Below are positions 51,020 to 63,481 of a stretch of 64,000 nt of DNA, piece by piece. How positions within the stretch are numbered: the first letter of the stretch is position 1; each line of letters starts with the position of its first letter. This DNA is from Diphasiastrum complanatum (taxonomy: Eukaryota > Streptophyta > Lycopodiopsida > Lycopodiales > Lycopodiaceae): contig CM055092.1 of NCBI GenBank assembly GCA_029204225.1, forward strand, positions 29,407,061 to 29,471,060, read 5' to 3'. A model generated the notes under the pieces. That model ran no database searches and was not told the DNA's origin. It saw only the letters and a program-made list of their open reading frames with translations. The position numbers were made by a program, and so were the translations under genes.

Positions 51020-52698
51020 CTATGTCAAAACCACAATGGGACTTTTCACAGAATGTATGCCATCCTTCCATGTGTATGATCCAAATACATAATCTCCACC
51101 AGTGGGTTGTTTGATAGTTAATGTCACCTTGAATGTTTTTGTTTCACCTTGAGCTTGGAAATGTAAGGCTGATGGCTCGATCACCACTAGTACTCCAATA
51201 GGTGCTTGGATTTTCACATTGTAGGTACTTATTCCACCTACATTTGTAACTGTTCGAAAAATGACATGTTCTTTTTTGCTTGTAGAAATTGCTATGGAGG
51301 GAGAGTTTAAACTATTGATGCTTGGTCGTTGAGATGGGCAAGTATAGTTTGCACCAATTGTTTTTTGTAAGATAGAATTCTTGTATCCCAAAGCACACAA
51401 GAAGAGAAAGTAATTGATTGGTAGAGCATCATAGACCAACCCAGGATATAGTGCAGCTAGCGGATTGATCATACCAGCTCCCATGGAAAATGGGTCGGCT
51501 GACATATTTGTCCAACCATCAATAATGGGTTCCTTCATATCATTCAATGTTCTTGCTGCATAATGTTACACAATGTCACCAAGATCAATTTTTCACACAA
51601 CTTTTTCTAAGTGAATAATGCATAAACAAGAGAAAAGTACAAATGTATGATACTTCAAAATAATGAATATGATGAGATCCACTATAGAAGCAATATTCTC
51701 ACCAGTTGTCATGATAGCAGACTTCAAAGCTGTAGCACTCCATTTTGGGTAGATGACTTTAAGAAGAGCAACCACAGCTGATACATGGGGGCATGCTGAT
51801 GATGTACCAGAGAGGATGTCAAAGTCTACCCTACGTTTATCAATAGATAATGTTGTGGGAGAGTCAGCCCTAGTCCATGCTCCAAGGATGTCCACACCTG
51901 GTGCTGTTATGTCTGGCTGCAAGAAGTTTGAATACATGTATATATAAACTCAATGCTACTCATAAATTGATATCTATGCTCTTAATAGAAGCTATTCGTG
52001 ATAGATGACTTTGAATACATTAGTGACTCTATCTACTTCTGATAACATTTGTGGACATTAATAAGCTTCATTCGAATCTATTTTGAATCTGGCATTCTTT
52101 CATTTTCATTATGGGATCATAGTTGCTATCTAAGCAAAAAATGCACATCTTATATGCTTGTTAAATGTATTCATGCTCAAGAACAAGAAAGCAAACATGA
52201 ATGAGTGTCATGTGAGTAGCTTTATGAGATCTATCTAAGCAAAAAATGCACATCTTATATGCTTATTAAATGTATTCATGCTCAAGAACACGTTTTCTAG
52301 CTGTAGATATTACATTTCTTTCTTATTCTCTTTATGAGAAGAGAAATATATTGAGGGACAATTTTCTTGTTCAAAGTCATAGTATTGCAACATTCGATTT
52401 CCAAAATTGCACAGATGCATGTATGAAATCAAAGCAAGTTGAGTGCTTTTCATAGGCCCCAATAATCATAAGGATAGAATTTTTAAGCATAATGGTATCA
52501 TCATTGCATTATAGAGGAAATTCCCTTTCCAAGAGGAGTTATAAAATGAAAAAATGAAGACAAAATGGATTTCTTTGCCATACCTTCAATATATCTCCAT
52601 TCAGAGGATTGGGACCTCTAGAGGAGAAGAAAGCTATAGTTGGCCTTTGCTTGTTGCCCAATTTTGTAGTTGCAGGTGTGATCTTTGCCACTGGATTT
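51020..52698 (-). pseudogene. Subtilase, 3' exons (catalytic Ser to C-terminus)
   Basis: Three exons with GT-AG borders: 52,698-52,584 (KITPATTKLG, TIAFFSSRGPNPLNGDILK), 51,916-51,703 (PDITAPGVDILGAW, then the catalytic-serine block SGTSSACPHVSAVVALLK and ALKSAIMTT) and 51,555-51,020 (GAGMINPLAALYPGLVYD, NYFLFLCALGY, then the fibronectin-III-like tail RTVTNVGG to SPIVVLT, stop at 51,020). Phases agree across all joins. The Ser block reads GTSSACP rather than the usual GTSMACP. These exons are open, but they continue the gene at 61.2-63.5 kb across an 8.5-kb intron, and that part is frame-broken. Confidence 0.88.
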
Positions 52699-53199
52699 CT
52701 GTTACAAGATGAGCAAGTAGATTATTGTTAATGAGCAAAAGTACGGACTGCATATGAGATAGTTTAGTGATCATTTGAAAATTTGGAACATGGATTGAAT
52801 AAGGCAACTACAATGGTCTCTACACTCAAATGGGAGCAGCCATTTTGATTTTCTAGTGATTATGTGGTGTGGTAGCCATCGATTAACATTTAACATTCTG
52901 GGCGCTCAATCAAGTTTTAGATGCAAGACCTCTTCTAGGTTAGCATGCAAAATTTATTCACCTACAAAGTTGAAAATGCCACTATGCATAGATAATTTTT
53001 TGAGAAGGTATATGTATGATGTAAATGCCCTTCTTTTATTCACAAAAAGAAGTGGAACTGATGAAGAAAATACACAGGCCATCATCTATATAAATTAGTT
53101 GGGGAGGTTGACATAAATGAGCCTTAATTGCTAGCAAATGGTTAAACATAGGATGAAAGATCAGAATACAAAGGGACAATTACATGTTTCTAAATACAA

Positions 53200-53400
53200 A
53201 TAGAAGGTGGGTTAGATTGCTGATAGCCTGGGAAAGAGTTTACAACATGGAAGTAGATCATTTGGATGTCAAGAAAACATTCATGCATGGGGACGTATGA
53301 GAGAAAGTCTTTCTTATGCAACCCTTTCTTGGCTTCAAAGAAGGAGATAACTTAGTGTGTAGTTTGATTAACGAAGTGTGTATTGACTTATCTCAATGGA
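53200..53400 (+). pseudogene. Copia reverse transcriptase N-terminal scrap in the subtilase intron
   Basis: The plus strand encodes VYNMEVDHLDVKKTFMHGDV, then a stop, then KVFLMQPFLGF and NLVCSLIN. This corresponds to the Copia RT start (..DVK.AFL.G.L.E.V.M.QP.GF). No adjoining domains remain. Confidence 0.75.
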
Positions 53401-54738
53401 ACATTTAATTGTGCCAGGCACCATGAAATTTACGTAGACATCATATATGAGGTACCAAAAATCAGATTTTTTTCCCTTGAAAATAAGATACTACAAGAAA
53501 TATCAATTGGATCTTAATGTATATCTCCAAAATGAAAGGATCCACTCTATTGTGGTTCAATGAAATCGTTCGAAATAGTCAAAAACATCCAAGACATTGC
53601 AAAAGGAGGCCAAGAAGGATGTTTGAAATGGAGACTTTAGGATCTTTACCTTACTTGAGGAAAATTCATATCCCAAAGCGACTATTTGGTGGTGCCTCAT
53701 GTGGCTTAGTAGAAACCACCAATATATGCATGGGTTTTCAAATAGAAAAGTAGGTAGTAATATGCGTGCAAGCATAGAAGAGAAGACAAAAATGTAGACA
53801 AGTAGTATAAAACGTTCATCTAATTGTTATAATACATTATGATCTCTAAGATTGTAGACACGGCCACATCATTGATTAAGATCTCATGTTCTTGTTGAAT
53901 CCAAGCAATATTGAGCACTAGGAGATGGTGAATGTAAAAGTTATAAGGTACTTAAAAAGTACATTGGCAAGCATGGTGCAATATGAAGTGTTGAAGATTT
54001 GGAATGGGGTGAAGATAATGACAATAGGAAATTGACATGTAGCTAGGTTTTCAACCTCATAAGAATAGCAATCAACTAAGGGTGTAACAACAACATACAA
54101 TTGCTTTACCTTTAATTTAGGTCAAATATGTGGGAGTTTGTCAGAGGCTAGAGTATATTTAAATACATGTTTGTGAATGGGTTAGGCATAAACCAACTTG
54201 GGGAAATAATACTCGACAACAAGAATAAATGATGTTTCTTTTTTAGCAAGAATGGACTTTGTCATGATCTTTACAAACAAACTAGTTTGCCTCACAATCC
54301 TACTCGAAACATGGTTTTGAATAAGACAAATTAAACTTGAAGTCTTGTCACCTTGTAATAGTGTTAGCATATATCATAGTAAAAGAGTATGCAACAAGAC
54401 TAATTAACAATATCGAAATAGAAGAGTAGATCTTTGAATTGAGAGAAAGATTGTGAGCTAGTTGGATTTTCTAGTGAAATTTTGATAGCCAGGATGGTCT
54501 GCACACCCTAAAACGGAACACTACCATTTGAGCTTTTTGGTATAAACCTTTTGATATTTTAAATTGCTAATGAGTCTGTATAAATAAATACTCACAAAAT
54601 GTAGAAGCACACAATTGTTAATCCATTATTGCCTTTGTTTTTGTCTTTAACTTTGAATAAAATGACGATGATCAATGATACGAAAAAAAATGCACATATG
54701 TTCTTAGTTGTGCAAGGGATTGGAGTCAAAGTCGCAAT

Positions 54739-55225
54739 GTTATGACCATATTCAGTTATGGACATGGAATAGTCCTAATATGGTAGACCGGCCCTCCAGT
54801 GTTCAAGATTATTGGTAACGCTGAGATTTAATTCCACATCAAGGCCTGTTGGTGACTAATGACCTTGAGAGGACCCAGACACTCTAATTGAGACATATGC
54901 AGTAGTGCATGTACATGTGACTGTTATAGGCTGGAGGTATGCATGAAGAGCTGTGATCTATTTATAGTTGACCTGCATGGGGATTGCATGGGTTCATGCA
55001 CATGATCGCACTCTCTATATATTGAGGTAGTGATTATTTCGTCGACGACTTGGTCTAGGTTACCAGTTGAGCTCTTCTCCTCTTGCAATTACATGGCATG
55101 GCTTGGGGGCTAGATCCAGGAGCATTCTCTAGGAGGGATCTAGGATTGGTTGGGTGGTTTTGCTCCACAATCTCTCTTGTGTTTTCTTTTCCTCATCTTA
55201 GGGGTTTTCCCAACTGGTCTTTACA
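54739..55225 (+). repeat. 5' LTR of the chromovirus copy
   Basis: 487 bp, TG...CA ends, followed directly by the tRNA-Met-type primer site. Contains a TATATATTGAGG word near 55,016 that may be its promoter box. Confidence 0.93.
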
Positions 55226-55799
55226 TTGGTATTAGAGCCTAGCTAAGATGCAGTTTTGGATGGGATGGAGAGAAATTCTACATCAAATTGCATAGCACCG
55301 GTTTATCAAATTCATTAAGTTGAATTTGTATCAAATATCTATAGGACCATGAGTTGACCCTATTTGTAATAAGAATTTTTGACATGGAACGAGAATGACA
55401 CCGGGTTCACATTTGTACTATAAAGAGCCTTATTCCTAAGAGTTGGAATTCTCAGATGGTAGGAATTTGTGGATGATGATACCATCTAGATGGGTTGTTT
55501 TATGTGACGACAAAACCATGCGCAAATTCTTGTTAGATCACAAATTTATTAATGGATTATTATGATCCATTTGGAACAAATTTGGGGTTACTCCAGTACT
55601 TGGTGGAATAGATAGGTGCATATCTGGTATTGGAAATCCAGATAGAGTTTGTAGATCTCTAGACTATCGGATAATGCAGTTAAGGATCTTTTTGATGGAA
55701 CTAAATATATCTATTTCAACTTTTTTGAACTTTTCCTGTTGGTTTTGAAGAATAAACTTAGGTTATTTGGATTGTATTTGAACGAGGTTTCTCGTCCAT

Positions 55800-55880
55800 A
55801 CTGGGGTGGGTCAATACGTAGTGGTATTCTTAGATGATATTGTTGTCTGCTGTGAAAACTTAAGGAAATGGAGAATTCAA
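55800..55880 (+). pseudogene. Reverse transcriptase remnant of the chromovirus
   Basis: LNEVSRPYWGG in one frame is followed, one frame over, by YVVVFLDDIVVCCENLRKW. This matches the Ty3/gypsy segment MNEVFRPYL..FVVVFLDDILVYS. The catalytic pair DD is preserved, but stops and shifts surround it. Confidence 0.8.
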
Positions 55881-58069
55881 TAGTTGGAGGTATTTTTCTA
55901 GAAATGGTTGAAGATTGGACCCTATATCGGATATAGGATGGTCAGATAGTCTTTTTGATTTTCTGATGGTCGAATCTAAAAGCAAAGGACTTTCTTGGAG
56001 AGAAAACTGATGGTATGGGACGTCAGGGATTTCAAAGGGAAAATTCTTGTGTGAGAATGATCTGTAGACCAGTGAGTAGTATTTATATTATTGGTAATGC
56101 TAATAGTTGAAACCATTGGTTAATTTTGTTTAGGGTATTTGGAGAGGCTATGAGATATAGATCCGGATCCCTCAATGGTATCTCATAAATTTCAAATCAT
56201 AAACTCTTAAAACATTAGAGGAGTTCTAAATCCAAAAAAGACCCTTTGTAAAGATTCTTTTTATATTTTTTATCAAATTTTTCTTACACGTGGACCAATC
56301 AAAACACTTAAATTTGAGATCTACATAACGTAACTTTTTGAGTCCACAGTTTGATTCCACACTAAAAAGAGCATAACTTTTTAGTGGCAAGTCCGAATTT
56401 AGCGAAGTTTGGTGCATTGGAAAGCACTCAACAAGGGCTTTCCAATGATATGTTAGATGACATACTTCTGAGCTACGACTAAAAAATTATGGCAATTCAA
56501 AAGTATTAGTGTTATAATATTTTAATAATACAAAAGAAATCCTGCACGAATTCTTAAATGTCTTTTTGGAGCTCAAAACTCCTCTAATGGCTATTTATCT
56601 TTTAATTTAAACCTCTACTTTTTAGAAATTTCTTAAATACAAGACAATGGGATTGAGATTCATATAATTCCTTCCAGTGTAGAACTATGTTCTGAAGGAC
56701 TGTTTAAGTTATATGAATTTCTGCTTCCATTTTAGTTTTGTGAATATAGCTCAGAATCAATTGATGTTTCAACTGATTAAGTGGAATCTAGACTTTCTAA
56801 GCCCAAATGATTATCTCTATTTGATAGTTGATTATTGAGAGTAATGTTTCTATCACTCGGAATAAGATATTTTATAATTTTGAGGAAAAAGTCTAGTTTG
56901 TAATAGTATTGGATACGTATTACTGACTTTTTCGGATCTTTGATATCTTATACGTTGTCTCCTGAGAAATTTCTAATCGAAATTATGAAATTTCTTTTAA
57001 AAGGGAGAGAAGAAAATGATAGGAATAAGACTTTCATGGGATCAGCCAGTTGCATAGATTTCTTTGGTGGAATCCAGTTCAATGTGCAATGGTGGAACTA
57101 TCTAGTGGAATAGAGCAAATCTCTAGCGATTGTTTTGAATAATATGGAACTAGAGTAGTTTTAGGGATTTTGAGCCGTGAGATATTTATGAGTACGGGAA
57201 GTAGTGGTAAAGTTTAAATTAAGGTTCACTGATTGGCTACCAACTACCATTTATTATGGATTGGATTAGTGGAATAAAGCTTTAATCTTAACCTTTTGTC
57301 CAAAGGTGTCTGTATAATATAACCTAATCTTGGTTTGTACACTAAGATCTGAAGTAGGTTGATTGATAGAAGGAATTTTGTTGGTAAACGTATGATGGTT
57401 GGAAAACTTGTGATGTGGAATTATTCACTTCAGAGATTTTCCAGATATGTTATTTACTCAAGAGAAATAGAATCTTAGATGAGTTACAAGATTCTCAATG
57501 TAGATATATGAGTACCATATGCGGATTTTGGAGAAATCTGCCAGATATGGACATATGTGTTTATGTATTGGGTCATAGTGAGATTTTTCTCATATGTGCA
57601 TAATTAATCTTGTTTGGATCTACTATGTATTCCTGGTTACTAAGGTTATTTGGTGCACTTAACCTAGTCATTGAACATAGACCTATGATCAAGTATTGTG
57701 CAGTGACAATTACTTGTAGAGTTAACAGATCTGTTCTGATAGATCTATAGGTTAACTTAAAAGTGATTTGGATATGGATCTAAATGTGGTGTTGTACATG
57801 TACAATTAAGATCTGCACCTGGACATTTAAGATTTCTTAATCATGGGCAATTAACTTAAATAGTTGATTTCCTCTTGTGAAAGTTAATTGGTAAAAACGG
57901 ACAGTGTGAAGAGAATTCACCAAAAACTATTTGTTTTGTGTGTATTGCTTGTAAGACACATAATTTATGAGTCATTTGGATTCATCAGGGAATTGTGTGC
58001 ATAGGATACTGAATTCTTGGATGAGTATATCTCAGTTTAGAAATAAACTTGATTCATTAGTGATAGTAT

Positions 58070-58140
58070 CACTGTGAGCTCAATTGGTTACTGGATCCTA
58101 ATGGTTCCAAGAATGGTAAATTGGATTTTGGGACTTCAGC
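58070..58140 (+). pseudogene. Integrase remnant of the chromovirus
   Basis: SIGYWILMVPRMVNWILG keeps the frame of the integrase motif S.AYHPQTDGQTE.VNR.LG, with most catalytic-side residues changed. It lies between the RT and chromodomain remnants, as expected. Confidence 0.55.
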
Positions 58141-59024
58141 ATAACTTTGTATTCTCTAGATGCTATTCTAAGAGATCGTATAAAGTTTATATTCTTAAAG
58201 ACGAATGTTATAAAGGTCTTAAATTTCTATTTGGAACTCATAATTTGATTAAGAATCGGTTCGGAAGAATATTCTTAAAATCCAATGATTTTTCTTGTGG
58301 AAAAGATTTCAGAATGATTCTTATATTTCCTGAGTGGTATTTTGTGCATATACTCCAGTATCTTTCAGTGATTAAGTATGGTTTTAGAATCTTGAGAATT
58401 ATGATTGACGAGTCATAAGATTCTAAATGTTTATGATTGACAGATCATAAATTGATACTTAAAGGTCATTTGAAGATTATAAGAAAATGTGAGGATTCTT
58501 AAGATAATGAGTAATTATTGATCAATTGGATGAGTTAAGGATTTAGATCTGCTGGTTGAACTCTAAATTTCTTTACTCCCGTACATACTTGAGATTGTGT
58601 GGATCTGATCACAGGCATTTTCATTAAGTATTCGCGTACTTATGAGGAATTTGCTTACCTTACAGATTGTAGTCTATAAGTGCTTGTGTACAAAAGTTTA
58701 GTCTACATCTCCAGATTTATAGGAGACAGATAAATCTATTAAGATACAGATATGTGCTGATTTCTTGCATATGATGCTAGAAATGGGGATGTTAACTCAT
58801 TAGAGTAACTGCAGTACTATGGTTTGAGTTATAATTGTCTAGAAATTAAAATGGAATTTCTTTAGCTTTTGGATTTGATTTCTGAAATAAGGTAAATCAC
58901 ATAGTGTTTCATGTAGATTTTGGGATTACATGAAGGTGATGAACTTTTCTTTTGGATAAGATCAACCCATGGCCATTTTGAAGATTTATGGCTCAGTGTA
59001 TCTTGGGGATTTGAGTTTGTATTT

Positions 59025-59116
59025 ATGAGTAGAGGCAAGCAATTGAAAAATTGTTGCATCTCTGAATATTTATTCAGATGGAAAGATCAAACTAAGAATA
59101 AGGATTCATGGTAAAA
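59025..59116 (+). pseudogene. Chromodomain remnant of the chromovirus
   Basis: RGKQLKNCCISEYLFRWKDQ with TKNKDSW and a stop matches the chromodomain core (R....EYLVKWKG....DSTWE), located just upstream of the polypurine tract as in chromoviruses. Confidence 0.7.
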
Positions 59117-59191
59117 ATTTGAAAGCTTAAGGAATAGTTTCATGTTTCTTTTTGCCGTTCTGAGGACATAACCTGTTTAAGGGAGGAAGAA

Positions 59192-59681
59192 TGTTACGAC
59201 CATATTCAGTTATGGACATGGAATAGTTCTAATATGGTAGACCGGCCCTCCAGTGTTCAAGATTATTGGTCATGCCGAGATTTAATTCCACATCAAGGCC
59301 TGTTGGTGACTAATGACCTTGAGAGGACCCAGACACTCTAATTGAGACATATGGAGTAGTGCATGTATGTGTGATTGTTATAGGCGGGAGGTATGCATGA
59401 AGAGCTGTGATCTATTTATAGTTGACCTGCATGGGGATTGCATGGGTTCATGTACAGGATCCTACTCTCTCTATATATTGAGGTAGTGATTATTTCGTCG
59501 ACGACTTGGTCTAGGTTACCTTTTGAGCTCTTCTCCTCTTGCAATCACATGGCATGGCTTGAGGGCTAGATCCAGGAGGATTCTGTAGGAGGGATCTAGG
59601 ATTGGTTGGGTGGTTTTGCTCCACAGTCTCTCTTGTGTTTTCCTATCCTCATCTTAGGAGTTTTCCCTAGTGGTCTTTACA
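59192..59681 (+). repeat. 3' LTR of the chromovirus copy
   Basis: 490 bp, TG...CA ends, preceded by the polypurine tract and followed by the CGCAA target duplication. Confidence 0.93.
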
Positions 59682-60083
59682 CGCAACCTCTCATAAAGGA
59701 AAGGAAGTCTTAACCAACTTAGGGCCCGTAATTAGATAACAATCTACAAAGTATATGCTTTTAACATCCTCTTGTGTTTTGATTGATATTTGGTTGTTAA
59801 TGCATTTGATGCATAAGCCTACTTCATTGTAGAGCAATGCTCGTCAAAAAATTAATTCATATAATCAAACGAATTGTTAAAATTGGTATTGTACCTCTCT
59901 ATTAGATAAATTTGGATAGATTTAGGTTAAGAAAAATTTTCTTGTTATTGCCTAAGTGTTGTCAAGTTTTTTACCCTCTCAAATAGTGATATGAAAAATT
60001 GCTTGTTGAGTTTACCCTAGAGTATATATTAAAGGATCTACACTAGACCCAAGGTTCTAAAAATACACACTCAATCTAGGTAT

Positions 60084-60085
<2 letters not shown>

Positions 60086-60116
<31 letters not shown>

Positions 60117-60134
60117 AAAACACACACACACACA
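60086..60134. repeat. Compound (TC)n-(CA)n microsatellite
   Basis: Short TC run switching to CA, interrupted by AAAAA. Similar in design to the compound tract at 5.8 kb. Confidence 0.9.
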
Positions 60135-60348
60135 GCCCACATGAGGTTTTTTTGAGCGAGTTCCTAGTTGAGCAGTAGGAAGTTGATGCCTCAACTAGCT
60201 AGCTCCTAACTATGCAAAAAAGCAGTTGCTAGTTCCTAGTTATGCAGCCACAACCAGGAACTAGATCACAAATTTACTCCCTGTGAGCAAAAGCCATTTT
60301 TCGGTACTAGTTAGCACAACCATGAACTACCTGGTTCATGTGGCCAAG

Positions 60349-60464
<116 letters not shown>

Positions 60465-60877
60465 CCCAACAGCTCACTACATCCCTATTTCTCTCCCATA
60501 CCAAAAAACCCTAAAAACTAAAAATCTGCACTCTCTCTCTAGAGCTCCTCTTTTTCACTCTCATGCCATCTCGATTTTATACCCTGATTTTATCTCTCTA
60601 GAACTTCTATTTCTAGAAGTTTCTAGAGAGACACAGTGTTCTCTCACTTCAACTGCAGCGATGGCTTCTAATCCTCCATTGCAGCCTTCTTATCACTCTC
60701 CTCCTCCATCGTGCGCATCTACTTCATCTCATTTTCTAGAAAGTTTGTTAAAAAACAGAGGATGTGACGCTTCTTAAACATCCTACATTCTGCAATAAAA
60801 AAATGACGTGACCGATATTGATGTGCTTTTAATGCAGCCCGGGAACTGGCCGTTCCAGTCAAAATGGCTGACAGCTG

Positions 60878-60942
60878 CCTGTAATTCCATTCTAGGGCAC
60901 ACGTGTCCCAGTAATTCCATTCTAGGGCACACGTGGCCGAGT
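60878..60942. repeat. Two-copy 29-bp direct repeat with ACACGTG core
   Basis: GTAATTCCATTCTAGGGCAC followed by ACGTG occurs twice in tandem, each copy carrying a CACGTG-type palindrome. It lies in the large subtilase intron. Confidence 0.85.
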
Positions 60943-61179
60943 AAAATTTCAGAAAACTTTAAGGCTTTTTGTCTAAAACAGCCTTCATTCTTCTCAATTG
61001 TGAGAAGAAAGAATTGCTTATGAAGAGAGATTTTATGGGTTTAAGATTAGCTCAACAATACATTTTAGGGTTTCTAAGAAAATAAGCTCTTAAGTCAAAG
61101 GTCATGAAAGGTTTAGTAAGAATATTTAGAATCACTTTTGTAGGAGCAATGGTGTAGAGTAGCACGTTTGATCACCCAC

Positions 61180-63481
61180 CTGGTGGAGTTGGCGTATATT
61201 TGTGTTTTGATTGCATTGATGCTGCCAAATGCAGTTGCAGGCAAGACATGAGAATCTGAGACTATCCCCTCTCCATCCTCAGGTCTGTTTCCAAGAATAA
61301 GCCCCACTCCTCCAGCACGCAGCACCTCGTAGCCCTTCTCTATTCTTGCATTAGCCCCTCGGGAGCAATACACCACCTTACCCTTAGTTTTGGCTTGATC
61401 CAAAGTGTTTAGCACGCAATAGCTGCATCATGGAAACCCAATTTCATAAGTTGCAGAAAAGCAGTATAGCTTAAGCCATCAGTGTAAAAATGCTCAGTAG
61501 TGTATCATCAAGAATGTGGGGGAGGTATCAGCCAAGAAGATGGGCAAACCTTGCTTGATCTTTATTAGACTCGTTGATTGCAATATCCTTCCCAAGCACA
61601 AGGGGGTAAAATTTATCTGCAGCTCCATGTGGGGACAGGCTCTCTCCCTGCATGAGGAACAAGAAGAACAACCATGGTTGAGGACAACGAGAGTTGATAT
61701 AGATATCACTAGTAAAAACAGGTCCTTTTAGCTCAGGAACAGGAGTTCTTAGAGATGGAAAAGTAGCAAGCCTTCACTATAAAAGTCGCAAGTGTCTTTT
61801 TTTTGTTGTTGCCCATGATCATCAATCAACAACGCTTCTCTGAAGGTACCATTTTCTTGTCATTAATTGTCTTCTCTAGACTCTGAGCAAGGTTTATCAT
61901 GAATGGCCATTTTTAATGTGTAACACTCATACATTACAACGAATCTAGATACTGAGGGAAATAGATCTTAGCTCTGCCATCAATGAATCTCATGGCATGT
62001 AGCTGTTTTGCGCATGTGTGTTTATAGTACAGATTGTTAGGAATTAGGAGTAATATATAGTCGGATAAACCTGCTTATACCTTCAGAGTAGTACCATCTC
62101 CAAAGATAGCGTCGGCTTCGAAATCTCGATCTATTGTGCTTGCTGCAGCTGTGATTGTCCAGGGCCATGGGTTGACCACTGTGTAGGGTCCAGGGCCAGC
62201 ATTTCCAGCTACAGTGGATATTACAATGTTTTTAAGCATTGCGTGAAAGGAACCGATACCAAGAGCATCATCAAGAAAATTAGTAGCTCCGTCTAGACCA
62301 AGAGACATAGATATCATGTCCACACCATCTTTGATTGCATCATCCATAGCAGCCAGAACATCAGATTCAGAGCAATATCCGTCGGTTCCAGCTACATTCC
62401 AACACGCCTTATAGATGGCCATATATGCAAGCGGTGCTCCACCTTTGGATATGCCTTTAGCAAACCCAAACAAGTTTGCACCAGGGACGAAACTTCCAGC
62501 TACAATGGAGGCAACATGGGTGCCATGCCCATCCTTGTCCCGTGGCGAGGCGTACTCACCTGGAGCTGCCAGTCTAAGAGGCCGGCCATAGTCCCTCCTC
62601 AAGCCCTTTGTAGTACATCCGAGCTCCAATGATCTTTCTACATTGAAACAAGGGGGACATGAAAATTACTAGTTGCATGCAGAAGAAGAAGAAGGCGGAT
62701 TGTAGCTAAAAATTCATCACCTCAAGGCAATGTCAATTCGTGATGCATAGGTTGTTGCAGTTATATTCTGACTCCTGAGTAAAGGCAGGAGAAAGATACA
62801 ACTTGTATGGGCGCCTATTGAACTGATTGATGTATATGCTAAGAAGGCAATTAGACACTTAATAGATTGATGTATACACTGTTCCTCACTGTTGATTTAG
62901 ATCATAAATTTTCACTACCTATTGCAGTTGGAAACTGTTGAATCCTATTCCTGTCTCACAAATGCCTTTCCAACGCTTGGGTGGTGGGTGCAATTAAGGT
63001 TGTCTGCAAAGCTTGCAGACTCCGGCCATATACCTGCATTTGATCTCAAATACCAAGCCATGTAATTATCAGCCATTGTGCAATAGACTACCTAAGCCAA
63101 CTCTTGAAGTTAGCGCTTAATTACTTAAATCATTTTCTACCCTTCATTACAAATTAAAATTGATGATTTGTTCTGGATTTTGCATGCTTTCTGCCCTAGA
63201 CTAATGACACGACTAGTCTAACTTCTTGCATGCGCGTACTCTAAGCTTAGAATATCTTCGAGTTTTCATAGCAAGTTTACTATTACTACATTAGTTGTTT
63301 AAATCAGCTTACCTTATCTATAACTCCAATGATCACGTTACGACCATAGACAGACTTTCCCCATAAGCTGCTCGTATTGATATGTCCCGTGGCTTGGTAT
63401 TGTACCGTGTCCGACCCCAAGATATTGCAAGTGTGGCGTGCTATGTTTCCTCACAGATTTGGCAGGGAAGACTGAAAGTAC
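61180..63481 (-). pseudogene. Subtilase, 5' exons (propeptide end, Asp, His, Asn and PA-domain regions), frame-broken
   Basis: Exons, minus strand: 63,481-63,313 (VLSVFPAKSVRKHSTP; NVIIGVID with catalytic Asp), 63,033-62,919 (WPESASFADN; RWKGICETGIGFN), 62,638-62,081 (IIGARMYYKG; SPRDKDGHGTHVAS with catalytic His; STVAGNAGPGPY with the oxyanion Asn), 61,647-61,550 (GESLSPHGAADKFYPL) and 61,422-61,180 (PA domain: KTKGKVVYCSRGANARIEKG, VLPATAFG). The last joins in phase to 52,698. Frame breaks: EQL|WGKS in the first exon, the GVID|GIW border, two in the second exon, and one after YYKGLEE in the third. Family role: extracellular serine protease. The signal peptide and most of the I9 propeptide lie outside the window. 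Confidence 0.85.

Larger units (their letters stand above)
54739..59681 (+). mobile_element. Complete but non-coding Ty3/gypsy chromovirus copy
   Basis: Two LTRs (54,739-55,225 and 59,192-59,681) differ by roughly 5 percent by eye. Each starts TGTTA(T/C)GACC and ends TCTTTACA. A 5-bp target duplication CGCAA flanks the element (54,734-54,738 and 59,682-59,686). A primer site TTGGTATTAGAGCC follows the 5' LTR (55,226). The polypurine tract AAGGGAGGAAGA precedes the 3' LTR. The internal 4.0 kb keeps only ghosts of pol in correct order: YVVVFLDDIVV (RT active site), SIGYW...MVNWILG (integrase) and EYLFRWKDQTKNKDSW (chromodomain). No long frame survives. It sits in the large subtilase intron, on the opposite strand. 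Confidence 0.93.

Noticed and set aside
54739-59681. Large retrotransposon derivative (LARD) without any coding ancestry
   Set aside because: RT, integrase and chromodomain remnants occur in the correct order, so it is a decayed chromovirus.
60661-60777. Short protein MASNPPLQPSYHS...
   Set aside because: Only 38 codons, low-complexity Pro/Ser, inside a TE-rich intron; no evidence of a gene.
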